A program made the translations under genes and the position numbers. DNA of 50,381 bases from Phanerodontia chrysosporium (taxonomy: Eukaryota > Basidiomycota > Agaricomycetes > Polyporales > Phanerochaetaceae). Of the stretch, positions 1 to 10,378 are shown piece after piece. Location: positions 1-50,381 of the forward strand of contig MJGA01000078.1 in assembly GCA_001910725.1 (NCBI GenBank), read 5' to 3'. Each line of letters opens with the position of its first letter. Position 1 is the first letter of the stretch. The notes under the pieces were generated by a model, which was not told the origin of the DNA, ran no database searches, and saw only the letters and a list, made by a program, of their open reading frames with translations.

Positions 1-896
1 CGTAAGCAAATATGGGTCAAGTCTGACTTCACAGTTCGTGACCCACCTGGGTGGCAGCGATTCTGAGGTCAAGAGCCAAGCTGAAGTCCAGCAGTGAGCA
101 TAGTATTCTTGATACCCAAGCGCGTTGTCTGGTGCATTCCGCACGGTGTCAACCTTGTTGTGCACCTGCGTAGGGAGCACGACCAGTGTTTCCTGCAGGC
201 CTCGAGATGGCGTGAGAATTACTAAAGACCGAGCTAGTGTGCTTACCTAAGCCGGAGGACCCCGGTGCCCTCGTTGCGAAGCGCCAGCCGCCAAAGCTGC
301 GATGGTAAGAGCTTGAAATCGGGCTCGAGGCCTTGCTAGCTTCTGTCGCGAGAGCGCAAGCTATGTCTCCGGTTGCGATTGCGTATGATTTGACGAATAG
401 CAGCCGCAAGACCATGCTGAGTCCGTTCGGCTTGCATGATACGTCCGCGATCACTGTCGCACGCTTCGCCAGAACGGCTGGTACGAAATGTTTGCAGTGT
501 CGGCACCGTAGCTGTATTTTAGAGTTTACTATGTCTGTTTTGTCTGGTTGATATGGACATTATTGATGAGGACTGATATCCGGCTAGTTGGTTTTACAAG
601 TACAAGCTTAGCTCGAGTGATATTGCTCTCGCACCTGCTATGGAGTTGCGTACTGATAGGTTCCCACTTAACATGCAATAGATCGTTCTAAAGTCTGCTT
701 TTACTGCACTGTGCTGTGCATGACGTGCTGATGATTATACTACGCATACTTTGACCCGTATATTGTCAGCGATGAACTGGCCAATATGCTGTACCTCAGC
801 TACGGTGAGTAGTACCAAATGTCCCGCCCCTGCCTAGCAGCAACCTTGATGACATCATAGGTCCGACTCCGCCCCTCGCCCGTCCCTTGCACCACA
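1..896. other. intergenic, no gene recognised
   Basis: Several short open frames occur on both strands between about 150 and 550, but none shows a recognisable domain or a convincing spliced continuation. The stretch ends in the promoter of the gene that follows. I see no repeat or RNA gene here. Confidence 0.5.
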
Positions 897-904
897 TATA
901 TAAA
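897..904 (+). promoter_or_regulatory. TATA box upstream of the Zn2Cys6-BTB gene
   Basis: TATATAAA is followed within 25-60 nt by a pyrimidine-rich tract (about 931-965), the usual core-promoter layout in basidiomycetes. The presumed start codon is about 640 nt downstream, so a long leader is implied. That leader probably contains an intron, because a strong donor (GTAAGT) sits near 1181 and an acceptor (TTTCTAG) near 1327. Confidence 0.5.
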
Positions 905-1541
905 GGGCCCGTCGCCAATGAGCCCTTAGGCTCCTTCTCTTTCCCCTACTTCATCCCCTTCTTGTTGCGTCCTAACCGTCGTCTACGGTAAAATTTCCCT
1001 GCGCAATTTCTTTCGCATACACGGACAGATACCTCACTACGGGAGCTAACTCCATCGGAGAGCGTTTTACGTGAGGTCACCCATGTATATTGAGCTCGTG
1101 CACGCGTTGAGGCTCGCCTCAGTGCATGCACACTGTACAGGGTGCATATATGCGGGTCATGTGCGAGAAAAGTGACCTGGTAAGTTACCCGTCCCTGATC
1201 TCTGCTGCCAGTTTCTCTTCGCGTTGTGGCAATCGTCGTGGAAGTGTGTCAAGCGCTTACCGGAGCCTTTGTGGCGTTTAGCTTCCACGTGATGCGCTCG
1301 GGAAATATTGTTGATCTGATTTCTAGGAGGTTTCACCACCACTCCCGGCACTTTCCTACCCCTTCCTCTCGGTGAATTCACCGTCAGCGCTCCTGCGCTC
1401 GAGGTCAGGGAGCCCCACACTAAATACGAGGTTTCGGTGTACAAATCAGCCGAGGGGCCTCCCGGTTCGTCTTATGTCCAAATTGACTCCGCGCAAAGTT
1501 CTCACGTTTTTATGCTCAGTCTTACACCTTCAGTATACCCC

Positions 1542-4500
1542 ATGGCGCAGCAAGACGATGCTGAGAAGTTGCAAGACAACCCCCACGCCCACCTCCCACT
1601 TCCCGACTACGCAAAGAAATGGCATCCCGCGGTTTACCGCCCAAAGCGGATACCCGAAGCATACGAACCTCGCATTGACCCTGCTCACATCTTCGCTTTG
1701 CCGTTCAACCCGGACACCGAGGAGGAGGGGGAGTACTTTATAGTCGCGAATCGGTGCACCATGTGTGCGAGGGTCAGGAACATTTGCTCACGAGGGGATC
1801 CGGCATGCAGGAGGTGCGTTGAAAGGCAACTTTCATGCGTTCCATATGGGCCAGGCTACGTAGAGCTTCCGCTACCCAGAATGAAGAAGCAGCCGCTGAA
1901 ACAAGAGGTTCAAGCATTGAAGAAGTCGCTGCCCGACGCGCCGTACTACCGCGACCACTCCGCGTCCATCGCGAAGACCATGGCGATGCCGCCGGAGTCC
2001 GCCTCAGCGCTGCGCAAGGGAACTAGGTCTGTAGAGCAGGGCTCTGTGTCTCCAGCGCAGAAGAAGCGGCGGGGCGAGCAGGGACACGAGAAGGCGAGTG
2101 TATCTAGGCGCGACTCTCGAAAGCGTGCTTCTGCCAGCCCCAGCGAGAACAATCACCCGTGAAATTCACCACAGAGAGGGATGCTCCAGCCAAGGAACAA
2201 GTACCCAACGCGCACCCACCATCCTCGCTACCTGCTACGTCCAGTGCGGTTCCGCAAACACCAACAAACCACACACCGCCTTCCGCTCCTCCTCCTGCTC
2301 TTACACCTACACCTGCTCCTGCTCCTGGCCCTACACCCGTGTCTGCTCCTGCTCCCGCTCCCGCTTCTGCTGGAGAGCCACGTCAGCCCCTCAATGCCCA
2401 TCCGATGAGCGTTGTCTACGTGACAGCGAATCGGCCGAGCTCCCTGTCGATGGTCACGAACGGTGCCCACACTTTCGTCGGCGCCATACCGTACCAGGCA
2501 TCTGCCGCTCAAGCCGTGACCGTCCCGGTCCCAAACGCGACGTCTTCACCCAGGCTAGGAACGGTGAACAGCTCTCCACGTCCTCAGCCCACGCCTGCCC
2601 CGAATCCATCGCAGAATGAAGTCGCCCATGTTCAGCCGCCGAGCGCAGCAACTGCGACAGCGGCAGCAGCGTCTGAGCACGCTAACTCCCCATCTGACTC
2701 TGCGACGCCTGGTATAGCGTCCACAGCTGCCAGACCTGCAGAAACAGCTTCGCCTCCGGCTACCGATGTGACCTCTCCGAGGTTGTCGATCCGCGTGCCC
2801 CCACGCAGCATCCTCCAAAACAATGTCACTCAGCCATCGACTTCGACCCCCCAGAAGCCGCCCTCGACAAGCACGTTGAAGGCTGCATCTGAAACTACAA
2901 GGTCGCAAACGGTCGCTAGCACTGCGCAAGGTCCCGTGTTCCTCCCACAGGCGGTACTGCCTATGCACACAATCTACGACATTCTCAACGCGGCTGCACG
3001 GGGCATCAGGCCTCCGAATGGCGAGCTCTCGCGCCCCGCTGCCGCAGGCCACCCTGCGCTCCCCGTGACTCCCGCTCTTTCTGTGGCTCCTCCAGGACCT
3101 CCCAGCTCCGCAGAAGCACCCGCGCGCCCGGCACCTGCAGCCGCATCACCACGGCCCGCGCCATCTACACCTGCGCCGAGTGGCTCGGTACCACCTGTCG
3201 CGCAAGAAGGACAGTCCATTTCTGCCGCGCTCGCACGTCGGTCATCAGCAACACCTGCAGATCAATCGTGTTCATTCCGCCTGTCTACGAGCGCTGCCTG
3301 GAACGCAGATGGCGGTGCGTCGGAGTCAGAGACGTCTGGCGACGAGCCTCTCAAGCAGGCACGTAAGCGCAAGCACGCGCAAGACAGCGGCTCGGCCGCC
3401 AGCGCGAACACCAGTGCCAACGCGAGTGCGAGCGCTCGCCCCGCAGCGAAGCGCAGGCGTCCCGCAGCCACGGCAGAGAGCTCTGCACCGCACGCGAGCA
3501 AGCCTGCGCCGACACCGTGGTGGACGGCGCAAGCGAGTATTGTGAGCGGGCACTCGTGGTACAGCACGAACGGCGTTACTTCGTATGCCGCGGCTAGCCA
3601 GTCCGCGAGCACGTCGAACGGCAAGCCCCGGGAGGAGCCGTTTCTGTCGCCGCTGCGTCCACCACTACCCAGCATCCAGCAGCGGGCGGAGCGCTTCGCG
3701 CCGCTGCAAGAGCCGCCGCCGCTGCCGACACCGCAAGAAGACAGCGAGTGCGACTCTGAGGAGGAGGTTGCGCAGTACCTGAAGCCACGCCCACGGAGGG
3801 GCCGTGGAAATGGCTCTCGCACGAGCCCGAGCGAGTCACCTGCGCCGGTGTTCGTACCCAGGCAGAAGTTCCTGGAGGACTCGGCGGTGGTGCTTGTCGA
3901 GGACGTGCTCCTGCATCTGCCGCGATCGCGGCTCGTCTCGCTATCGGAGTATTTTGCCAAGCAGCTGTCCAGAGACAGTGATGCGGACGAGCAAACGTCT
4001 GCTATGGACCAGTGTCCCGTCGTCCGTGTCACTGGGGTGTGTGCAGAGGATCTCGAGGTCCTGCTGGGGGTGTGCGACGACCCGAGGTACGTCCAGTCAT
4101 GCACCGAACGACTGTCAACCTGATGCAAGCCCTTGCCAGTGTATTTATTCAACGACAACCACCGTTCAAGATGCTCATCGCCGTGTTTTGCGCGGCGCGA
4201 ACTCTGCGCTTTCGACAGATCGACGCCCTGGCGACGTCTCGACTCGAGAGCCTGTGGCCAAGCGACCTGCACAAGCTGTCGCCTGTGCGGACACCACACG
4301 CCGCCGAGACTGTCGTCGTCGCGCGAATGTACAACCTCCCAAGCGTGCTTAAACGCGCCTTTTACGAGCTCCTGCGTTCGGAGGGCTTCTCGCAGCAGGG
4401 CGTCGAGGACGCGGCGCTGCCGGAGGGCACGCTGCTCGACGGGAGCCGGCTCATTGGACGCGCGAAGCTGAGCCACGCGGACCTCGTGCGCCTCATCACG

Positions 4501-4860
4501 ACGCGCGAGAAGCTGCAGATGGCGTGGACGCTGCTCGTCGGCACTGCACCGTCGCCGGCGGCATTCCCGTGCATGCTCCAGCAGACGACGAGCGCGAACA
4601 CGGCGTACAGCACGCACAGCGCGCGCGAGCGCTGCCTCGAGGCGTGCCGCAACTCAGCGCAGATCTGGGCGGAGTGGGTCCTCGACTCGGGCCTGTACGA
4701 GAACTGGATGTACGACCCCATCTGCGGCCTCGAGCGCCTCTCGGTGCTCGACTGGGAGAACTCGGGCTACTGCAGCGCGTGCGTCATGACGCGCAGGCAG
4801 CTGTGGGCGCGCAAGCGAGAGGAGATCTGGGATAATCTGGACACCTGGCTTGGTCTGTAG
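1542..4860 (+). CDS. Zn2Cys6 binuclear-cluster protein fused to a BTB/POZ-family C-terminus
   Basis: Proposed model: exons 1542-2097, 2175-4086 and 4140-4860 join in frame to 1,062 aa. Near residues 70-100 there is a C-x2-C-x6-C-x6-C-x2-C-x6-C pattern (CTMCARVRNIC, then CRRCVERQLSC), which is the Gal4-type zinc cluster. A long Pro/Ala/Ser-rich linker with basic KRRR-type nuclear signals follows. The last ~330 residues match basidiomycete BTB proteins: a VLVEDVLLHLPRSRL strand-helix, a KMLIAVFCAARTLRF helix, and a C-terminal CSACV...W motif also found in the BTB gene at 17460-18615. A nuclear regulator is inferred. The MAQQ start has a strong ATGG context; an in-frame ATG lies at 1512, and the frame stays open upstream to about 1328. 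A misjoined pair of neighbouring genes cannot be excluded. Confidence 0.72.
2286..2372 (+). repeat. low-complexity Pro-Ala coding repeat
   Basis: Degenerate repeats of GCTCCTGCTCC/ACACCTACACC units encode alternating Pro-Ala/Thr residues inside the disordered linker of the Zn2Cys6-BTB protein. This is typical simple-sequence expansion and probably varies in length between strains. Confidence 0.6.
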
Positions 4861-5157
4861 TTTGGATTCTTGATCTTAAAACTGACGACGTAGTCTTCTT
4901 TATCAAAGCATGTCTTCAGCATTTTCTATTGTATACCAGCTTGTACATAATCTTCGAGCAAAATTAAATGTGTATAACTGCCGGCGATGGACTCTTTGCT
5001 GCGCGAGGAGCTTTTGATGAACATGTCTAAATCGAATAAAATATGGCGAAGTTACACGATTCTTAGAGCTACAGTCGAATAGTATAGTATGCTACAGAGC
5101 AAAGAAAACATCGACATCCGAGATATAGACCAGATAAGAAGGACCAAACGGTACGCT
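4861..5157. other. convergent 3' region between two genes
   Basis: This gap separates the stop of the Zn2Cys6-BTB gene from the stop of the minus-strand DUF6533 gene. It is AT-richer than the flanks and carries an AATAAA-like signal near 5035, as expected of two 3' untranslated regions facing each other. No gene is seen. Confidence 0.4.
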
Positions 5158-6705
5158 TCATGAATCGTCCTCTTCTAGTGCGCTATCCAACGCAAACTGT
5201 ATGGAAAATGTGCCGAGCTCCTCTGAGTCTGTATCTGAGCCATGCACCAGCGGCTCACCGATGTTACCTAGAATACTAGAAAAGGTGCTACGTTCAACGG
5301 ACGAGGGGTTCTGAAAATGCGGGATTATGGTAGAGACGGTGGGGGAGGGCGGAGCAACGTGTATTTGGCGCAGGTTCAGCATGAACCGGTTGATCAGGGC
5401 AAGCGGCTGGAGAAAAGTTAGCATGCGTGAACCGAACAATAGAGGCGGTTTGGGCGCACCATGAGACTAACGAGGGCCGAGACGGGGTCGTATTCCTGAT
5501 AATGGTCTCGAATCGATATAGCGTGAATAATTCACAGATTGCCCGCTTACCGGACTGTATGTTATCGCTTGCGCGGCGTTGATAAGCAGCAGTGCCCTGG
5601 TACAGAGTCAGCCCTCGTCTGCTGTATACACGGTAGTGTACCTACAAGAAGTAGATCGTCCCTGCATGGATCCGAGTCAGCTAAGCCTTGCTGAGGGCTG
5701 CACGAGACGTACCATCACGTAGCAAGCAGTCAGACACTGTCACCTGCTTTCTCGAATTAGAGAACCCCCTCCACCCCCGGAAGGTGCTTCTCCACGTCGT
5801 AATGATTACCAGCAGATCGGCTAGAATCGACGAGACTCGACTAAGGAGGCATACTATATACCGACATGAGGTTTGCGGTGGAAGGAGAGGTTAATGAGAT
5901 ACCGACCCCTATGATATATATCAGCGTTCTGCTTGATACACTGGAGATATACAGCTTACATGAAAGTGTCCTTGTCAGAAAGATCCAGAATTTGGTTGCA
6001 GCTGCCCTGGAATCTGATCTTCGACAGTAAGAACTGCGCAAGGAAATGTCGTTCAGCGTTCGTATAGTACGTGACTTTCTTACTGACTATATTGACTCCT
6101 AGAGGGACCATGCCCAAGCTAAGGACTATTGATGCCAATACGTAACTTCCGCCAGCAATTCCCACGACACGCAGCGCGGAAAATGCTAGGGAAAACAGTC
6201 GGCACTGCCCTCAATTGTATTGAGCCGAGCCTTGAGAGATACTCACCAGCAACTTGTAAGAGGCCGACGTATGAAACCAGGTAGCTGAAGACGGCCGTAA
6301 CCTCGCAGCTAAACTTTGGTATGAGTCACAACCTATGCAGCTCGAGAGGGACAGGTATACTTCTGCGCAGACCATCAGCCAATCTAGTGTCGTATACATG
6401 GCCAGGGGGGCGTACCTGAGGCGAGAGTGAGGCGCATGCCACGATAGCATTCGCGACCATCCCCCAACGGGTCGAAACAAGCAGAAGAGAGCTAGCCGTC
6501 CATTTCCGCTGCCATACTGACTGTATCTCTCTGTCGAAGGTAATGATGTATTCATAGACGATCATCGCTGAACATAAAGTCGCCCTCGTCAGTCTTGCCT
6601 ACGTTGATTCAGAAGGCCTAACTGACCAGAAACTGCAAAGTACATCCTTCGCTCCAGCAGGAATTCACTGAGGCTTCTCGTGAGTGATTGTATCCACCAC
6701 GTCAT
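5158..6705 (-). CDS. DUF6533-type multi-pass membrane protein
   Basis: Reading the minus strand from the ATG at 6705, a first exon (MTWWIQSL...) splices over a GTCAGT...TTCAG intron into VYEYIITFDREIQSVWQRKW. This is the diagnostic DUF6533 stretch (hydrophobic residues, then a D/E-rich turn and W-x2-KW). Later exons give hydrophobic helices such as VTAVFSYLVSYVGLLQVA and VGIAGGSYVLASIVLSLGMV. The last exon (5439-5158) has the family-like FMLNLRQ motif before an acidic tail ending EEDDS. About six or seven short exons are needed, and those between 5450 and 5960 are uncertain. The family has roughly seven predicted helices and no assigned biochemical function. A frameshift or exon loss in the middle is possible. 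Confidence 0.65.
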
Positions 6706-7440
6706 GAGTATGACGATACTCACCTTTGTAGGGAAAAGGGAGTATCCGACATGACTGACAATGTCGAGGGTCCTGCGGAGGACAAGGAGGGGGATCTCGA
6801 CAGGATGGCGTCCGCATGTTATGAGCGAAACGAACGTGATGCGTACAGCGCTTTCGGAAACACCCTCCACACGTTATCTAGACACATAAGTTCCTGCATC
6901 ATGCGGTGCTGATGCTGATACCCAGCATCTGACCGAACACTCTTGAAGGAGTAATGTCATCGTCGGGTCTACACGCTGCCAGTGTTGGGTGCGTCCAGGG
7001 TAGACTTGGAATACCGGCTGTGTCGACATCGCTCAGGCGAGGCTAGGTACGTGGAGGGCATAGCGTATAGGGTACTGCACGGAGATCCCTCGAAGCGAAG
7101 AATCTCCCGATAGTTACCGGCATAGAGATCGCAGTCGAAGGCAATCATCAATAGCGGAATTGTCCCACGCTGGACAAGCCGTGCGGAGGGGATCTGTCAA
7201 AAGCACATGAGCAGTGTACAGATAAGCGCTCACGCAGAACGCGGACGACTTTGCTCCGTATCTTGACCGCCAGTTAATGACAAGGGAGCCGCAGGAAGCT
7301 GTTCTCCCATACATATCAACATCATGTATGATAGAGGCGACACAACGACGTCGTATGGTTCGTATTCAGCCTTCAGAACGTGTACTTGGCAACATCACGT
7401 TCGCGGCAGGGCTATGCAATGTGACCGAACGCAAGTGCGT
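6706..7440. other. intergenic, no gene recognised
   Basis: Short minus-strand open frames (6969-7151 and 7114-7314) could be remnants, but I recognise no domain in them. The part next to 6705 is presumably the promoter of the DUF6533 gene. No TATA box or repeat stands out. Confidence 0.35.
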
Positions 7441-7449
7441 GTCTGGCGG

Positions 7450-7583
7450 CAGACTCCAGCCACCCGCCCTGAAAACCAGCGTCCTCCAGCCTGGCGGCTG
7501 ATGAGTCATCATAATTACTCAAACTCAAAGGACGCTGTAACCTCCACGGGCGACTGGCGGCAAATATCTGTAAACAACCCGGC
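7450..7583 (+). repeat. left terminal inverted repeat, itself a hairpin
   Basis: This is the inverted counterpart of 8705-8846. It runs from CAGACTCCAGCC through a core containing ATGAGTCATCATAATTACTC to AACAACCCGGC. It has lost 8 nt in its first half relative to the other end, so its internal stem is weaker. Confidence 0.8.
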
Positions 7584-8704
7584 GCTTGTGTCAGCGGTCT
7601 TTGAAAACAGTGTAGGGAGAGTAATTGTGCGAGATATATCTGCAGATATATGCATTGTGTGGGCGCGCGTACGTGGCGAGCACACTGCTGCCTCGGGGTT
7701 GCCTGGTGGCTTGTCTGAACACACCAGGCCCTGCAAGACTTGGCCAGCGCAGCATCTCAGCAGTGTCAGTGCATACTGAGCCGGTGACTGAAATGGGTGT
7801 GTGAGCAGCCAGATGTCGGTGTCCACAGCGCGGCAGTCCTAACACCGAGGACAACAAAACCCTTGGACTTTGGTGCACTCTGTTAGAAACTACAGAGTGA
7901 CTTACTATTATGCTGATATTCTCTGATAGTAATTGAGTTAATACACACGGTGCGCAGGTATAGAAAGGAGTGAACGACGAAGAGGACGGGGACGGCGTCC
8001 TCAAGACTGTATTCACACCCTAGCTAAGTACAGGCCGCAGAATGCGACAGAGAATGATCTAAAATAACTAGAATATTCTCTCGCTATCTATTACAGCGGA
8101 CTTGTGTAAGATTGGCGCGGTAAAACGTGTCTACCGAGCAGGAGGTGCGGGGCGGCCAGCGACCGCGGCGAAGGGTGCACCGGGTCCGTGGTGTCAGGGG
8201 TCTGGTAGGCGCGCGTCCGCCCACGCATGTCGCGCGTCGGCCTCACGCCCGCTCATCAACAATTTGCTCGCTATTGGGAGCAGCAAGCTAGTATCATCAC
8301 ACGCGGTGAAATGTATGTACCGACACTTGTTGGGTGGCGTGAGCACCGACCACGGTGTGGAGTACACCCGGTCTGCGGTACTGTGGGATTGGCGCTAACA
8401 GGGTAGTACGCACATGTCGCTGTGCGTATGCTCTGCATGGTCTTGGTCAGGGGTTTGCAGTATGAGGTCGAGAAAGGAGTTAACTTTATAGAAATTGAGC
8501 AGGCGGGCTAGATGCTCATACAGGGGCATCTTGGGATACAGTGCAAGTATTGTCTACAGCATGGCGGCGGTGGCATGAACAGCAACGCGCTTCGCGCTAC
8601 CGACCTAATTTGGTACATGTCCCCGAGAAGATATTGAGAATCAGGCATCAATTCTGTGCGGCTGTCGCCGAACGAGCGACCTCGGATATCCATTGCCGTC
8701 CAAT

Positions 8705-8846
8705 GCCGGGTTGTTTACAGATATTTGCCGCCAGTCGCCCGTGGAGGTTACAGCGTCCTTTGAGTTTGAGTAATTATGATGACTCATCAGCCGCCAGGCT
8801 GGAGGACGCTGGTTTTCAACCTCCACGGGCGGGTGGCTGGAGTCTG
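8705..8846 (-). repeat. right terminal inverted repeat, itself a hairpin
   Basis: Apart from the indel it is almost an exact inverted copy of the left end. Within it, GCCCGTGGAGGTTACAGCG (from about 8736) is complementary to the region around 8803-8830 (GGACGCTGG ... CCTCCACGGGC). A single end could therefore fold into a stem of about 30 bp. Confidence 0.8.
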
Positions 8847-8855
8847 GTCTGGCGG

Positions 8856-9397
8856 GCACCAGGCTTGACAATGTCGGCGCAGCGAGTTCCAGGCTTGAGA
8901 CCCCCTGAACAACAAGGTCTGCGGTCACATGAATCTGAGAAGGTGGAGATCATCACGTGTGTCTGTACAGCAGCGATATGTATAGGTATGTAGCCTAGTT
9001 ACGATGTCAGACTGTCATGACTTCCGGAAAGTCGCATGATACGCACGACTGGTTCCCATCTCATATAACCCCCGCAGACAGGTGGGTTAGATAGGACCGT
9101 CGACTGGCGTAGACGTAGAAATTGAAACAAAACACAAAGATGCTACAAAAGAGCAGCATCAGCACTAGATATCGACTTCACGATGAGGCTCACCTAATCA
9201 CTGTTCGGTTTAGGGGTGATATCTTCAATACATGAGCTACAGACTCAGAGCGATGACGCAAATGCAAGACGAGAGCGCAGAGGGGTGGCGGGACTTGAGT
9301 TGTCATAGGAAAGGGAACCCAGATTTATAACGACGTAAAACATAAGCTGAGAGCCGAAGAGAACGGGTGGCGGTAGGGACGGGAAGGGAGCCGCCAT
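8856..9397. other. intergenic, no gene recognised
   Basis: This lies between the transposon and the stop of the ZZ-finger gene and probably holds that gene's 3' untranslated region. No coding signal, RNA or repeat is visible. Confidence 0.4.
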
Positions 9398-10378
9398 CTA
9401 GTGCGTTGCGGGCATGCCGGCAGGAGCGCGATAAGGTGGAGGAGGCTCATAGGCATGGACCGCGTCGGCACCAACTCTCCTGCGCGCGGCGTCATAGGCT
9501 TCCGTGTTGTCCTGCTCGACGATGGGGAAGAAGGCGTGGGCAACATCGTGCGGGCCGCGCTTGGCGGGATCCGCGACGCACACGCCGCAGAAGTCAAAGT
9601 CTTCGCACACGAGACACTTGTGCCGTGCACCGACGATACGCTTGTCGCATCCGTCGCAGAATGCACGGTGTATGGAGGTCGGCGGGTGAGCCACGGTGGC
9701 GTGAGCCCGCTCGTATCCTGTGAGGTCGTTCGGCTTGGTTATGGGATAGAATTGGTGGTCGAAGCCATGGTGTTCGCGCAAGGCCGCGTTGGCTAGGCAT
9801 TTGTCGCAAAAGTCGAAGTCGATGCATTGTAGGCACTTGTGGCGTACGCCGAAGATGCGCTTGTCACAGCCATCGCATGAGACTCCGGCGTGTTCAACAC
9901 GTCTACGAGCCTCCTGGACAGCACAGAACGTCGTCATGTCTGCCTGAAGTTTGATAGGAAAGAATGAATGTTGCAGGTCATGTTGCCCTCGAAATGATAC
10001 GTTCCGTGCGCAACTGCCGCAAAAGTCGAAGTCCTGGCAATCGAGGCACTTGTAGAACAGACCAGCGATGGCTCGTGAGCAACCATCACATGTGCGGCGG
10101 AGTCCGTTTAAGGGGAGTGGTGGAGCATACGTTACAACGGAGTTCGGCCCTTCCAAGGGTATGAAAACGTGACGTCGATCGTGGGTCCCTCGAAATACGG
10201 GGTCTGCCATGCAGGACGAGCAGAAGTCCACGTCGTCGCAGACGGAGCACTTGTGACGGATGCCTACGATCGGACTCCTGAGGCATCCGTCGCAGTGTAT
10301 GCCATTGTGTACTGCTCTTCCGCCTGAGGTGGCCGCCGCCGCCGCCAAATCGTCAGGTAAGACCGCGAGGAGTGGCAT
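9398..10378 (-). CDS. protein of four tandem ZZ-type zinc fingers
   Basis: A single uninterrupted frame of 326 aa. Four ZZ modules of about 55-60 residues follow one another: [55 protein letters not shown] and [18 protein letters not shown]. Each continues with D-x-DFC-x2-C and ends in the paired-His segment (H-D-x2-H-x-F-x-P-I/L). ZZ domains bind N-terminal or histone-tail peptides and occur in the autophagy receptors NBR1 and p62. Here no PB1, FW or UBA domain is present, so an autophagy role is only a possibility. The N-terminus (AAAAATSGG) is low complexity and the C-terminus is Pro-rich. Modules 3 and 4 are the most alike, suggesting recent internal duplication. Confidence 0.85.
   Translation of the reverse strand: MPLLAVLPDDLAAAAATSGGRAVHNGIHCDGCLRSPIVGIRHKCSVCDDVDFCSSCMADPVFRGTHDRRHVFIPLEGPNSVVTYAPPLPLNGLRRTCDGCSRAIAGLFYKCLDCQDFDFCGSCARNVSFRGQHDLQHSFFPIKLQADMTTFCAVQEARRRVEHAGVSCDGCDKRIFGVRHKCLQCIDFDFCDKCLANAALREHHGFDHQFYPITKPNDLTGYERAHATVAHPPTSIHRAFCDGCDKRIVGARHKCLVCEDFDFCGVCVADPAKRGPHDVAHAFFPIVEQDNTEAYDAARRRVGADAVHAYEPPPPYRAPAGMPATH

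Larger units (their letters stand above)
7441..8855. mobile_element. non-autonomous Mutator-like TIR element with 9-bp target duplication
   Basis: The 9-mer GTCTGGCGG occurs directly at 7441-7449 and again at 8847-8855. Between them the element (7450-8846, 1,397 bp) starts CAGACTCCAGCC and ends GGCTGGAGTCTG, and its ends are long inverted repeats (7450-7583 and 8705-8846). The left repeat lacks 8 nt that are present in the right one. A 9-bp duplication with terminal repeats over 100 bp is the hallmark of the Mutator/MULE superfamily (established knowledge). The 1.1-kb interior has no transposase-like frame, so the copy must depend on a transposase encoded elsewhere. Confidence 0.82.

Noticed and set aside
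3262..4617. 451-aa open frame on the minus strand opposite the BTB-like part of the Zn2Cys6-BTB gene
   Set aside because: It is antisense to a better-supported gene, Arg/Ser-rich without domains, and is kept open by the GC-biased third positions of the sense strand.
6969..7314. Possible second membrane-protein fragment on the minus strand
   Set aside because: No hydrophobic helix pattern or family motif could be confirmed and no coherent splicing was found.
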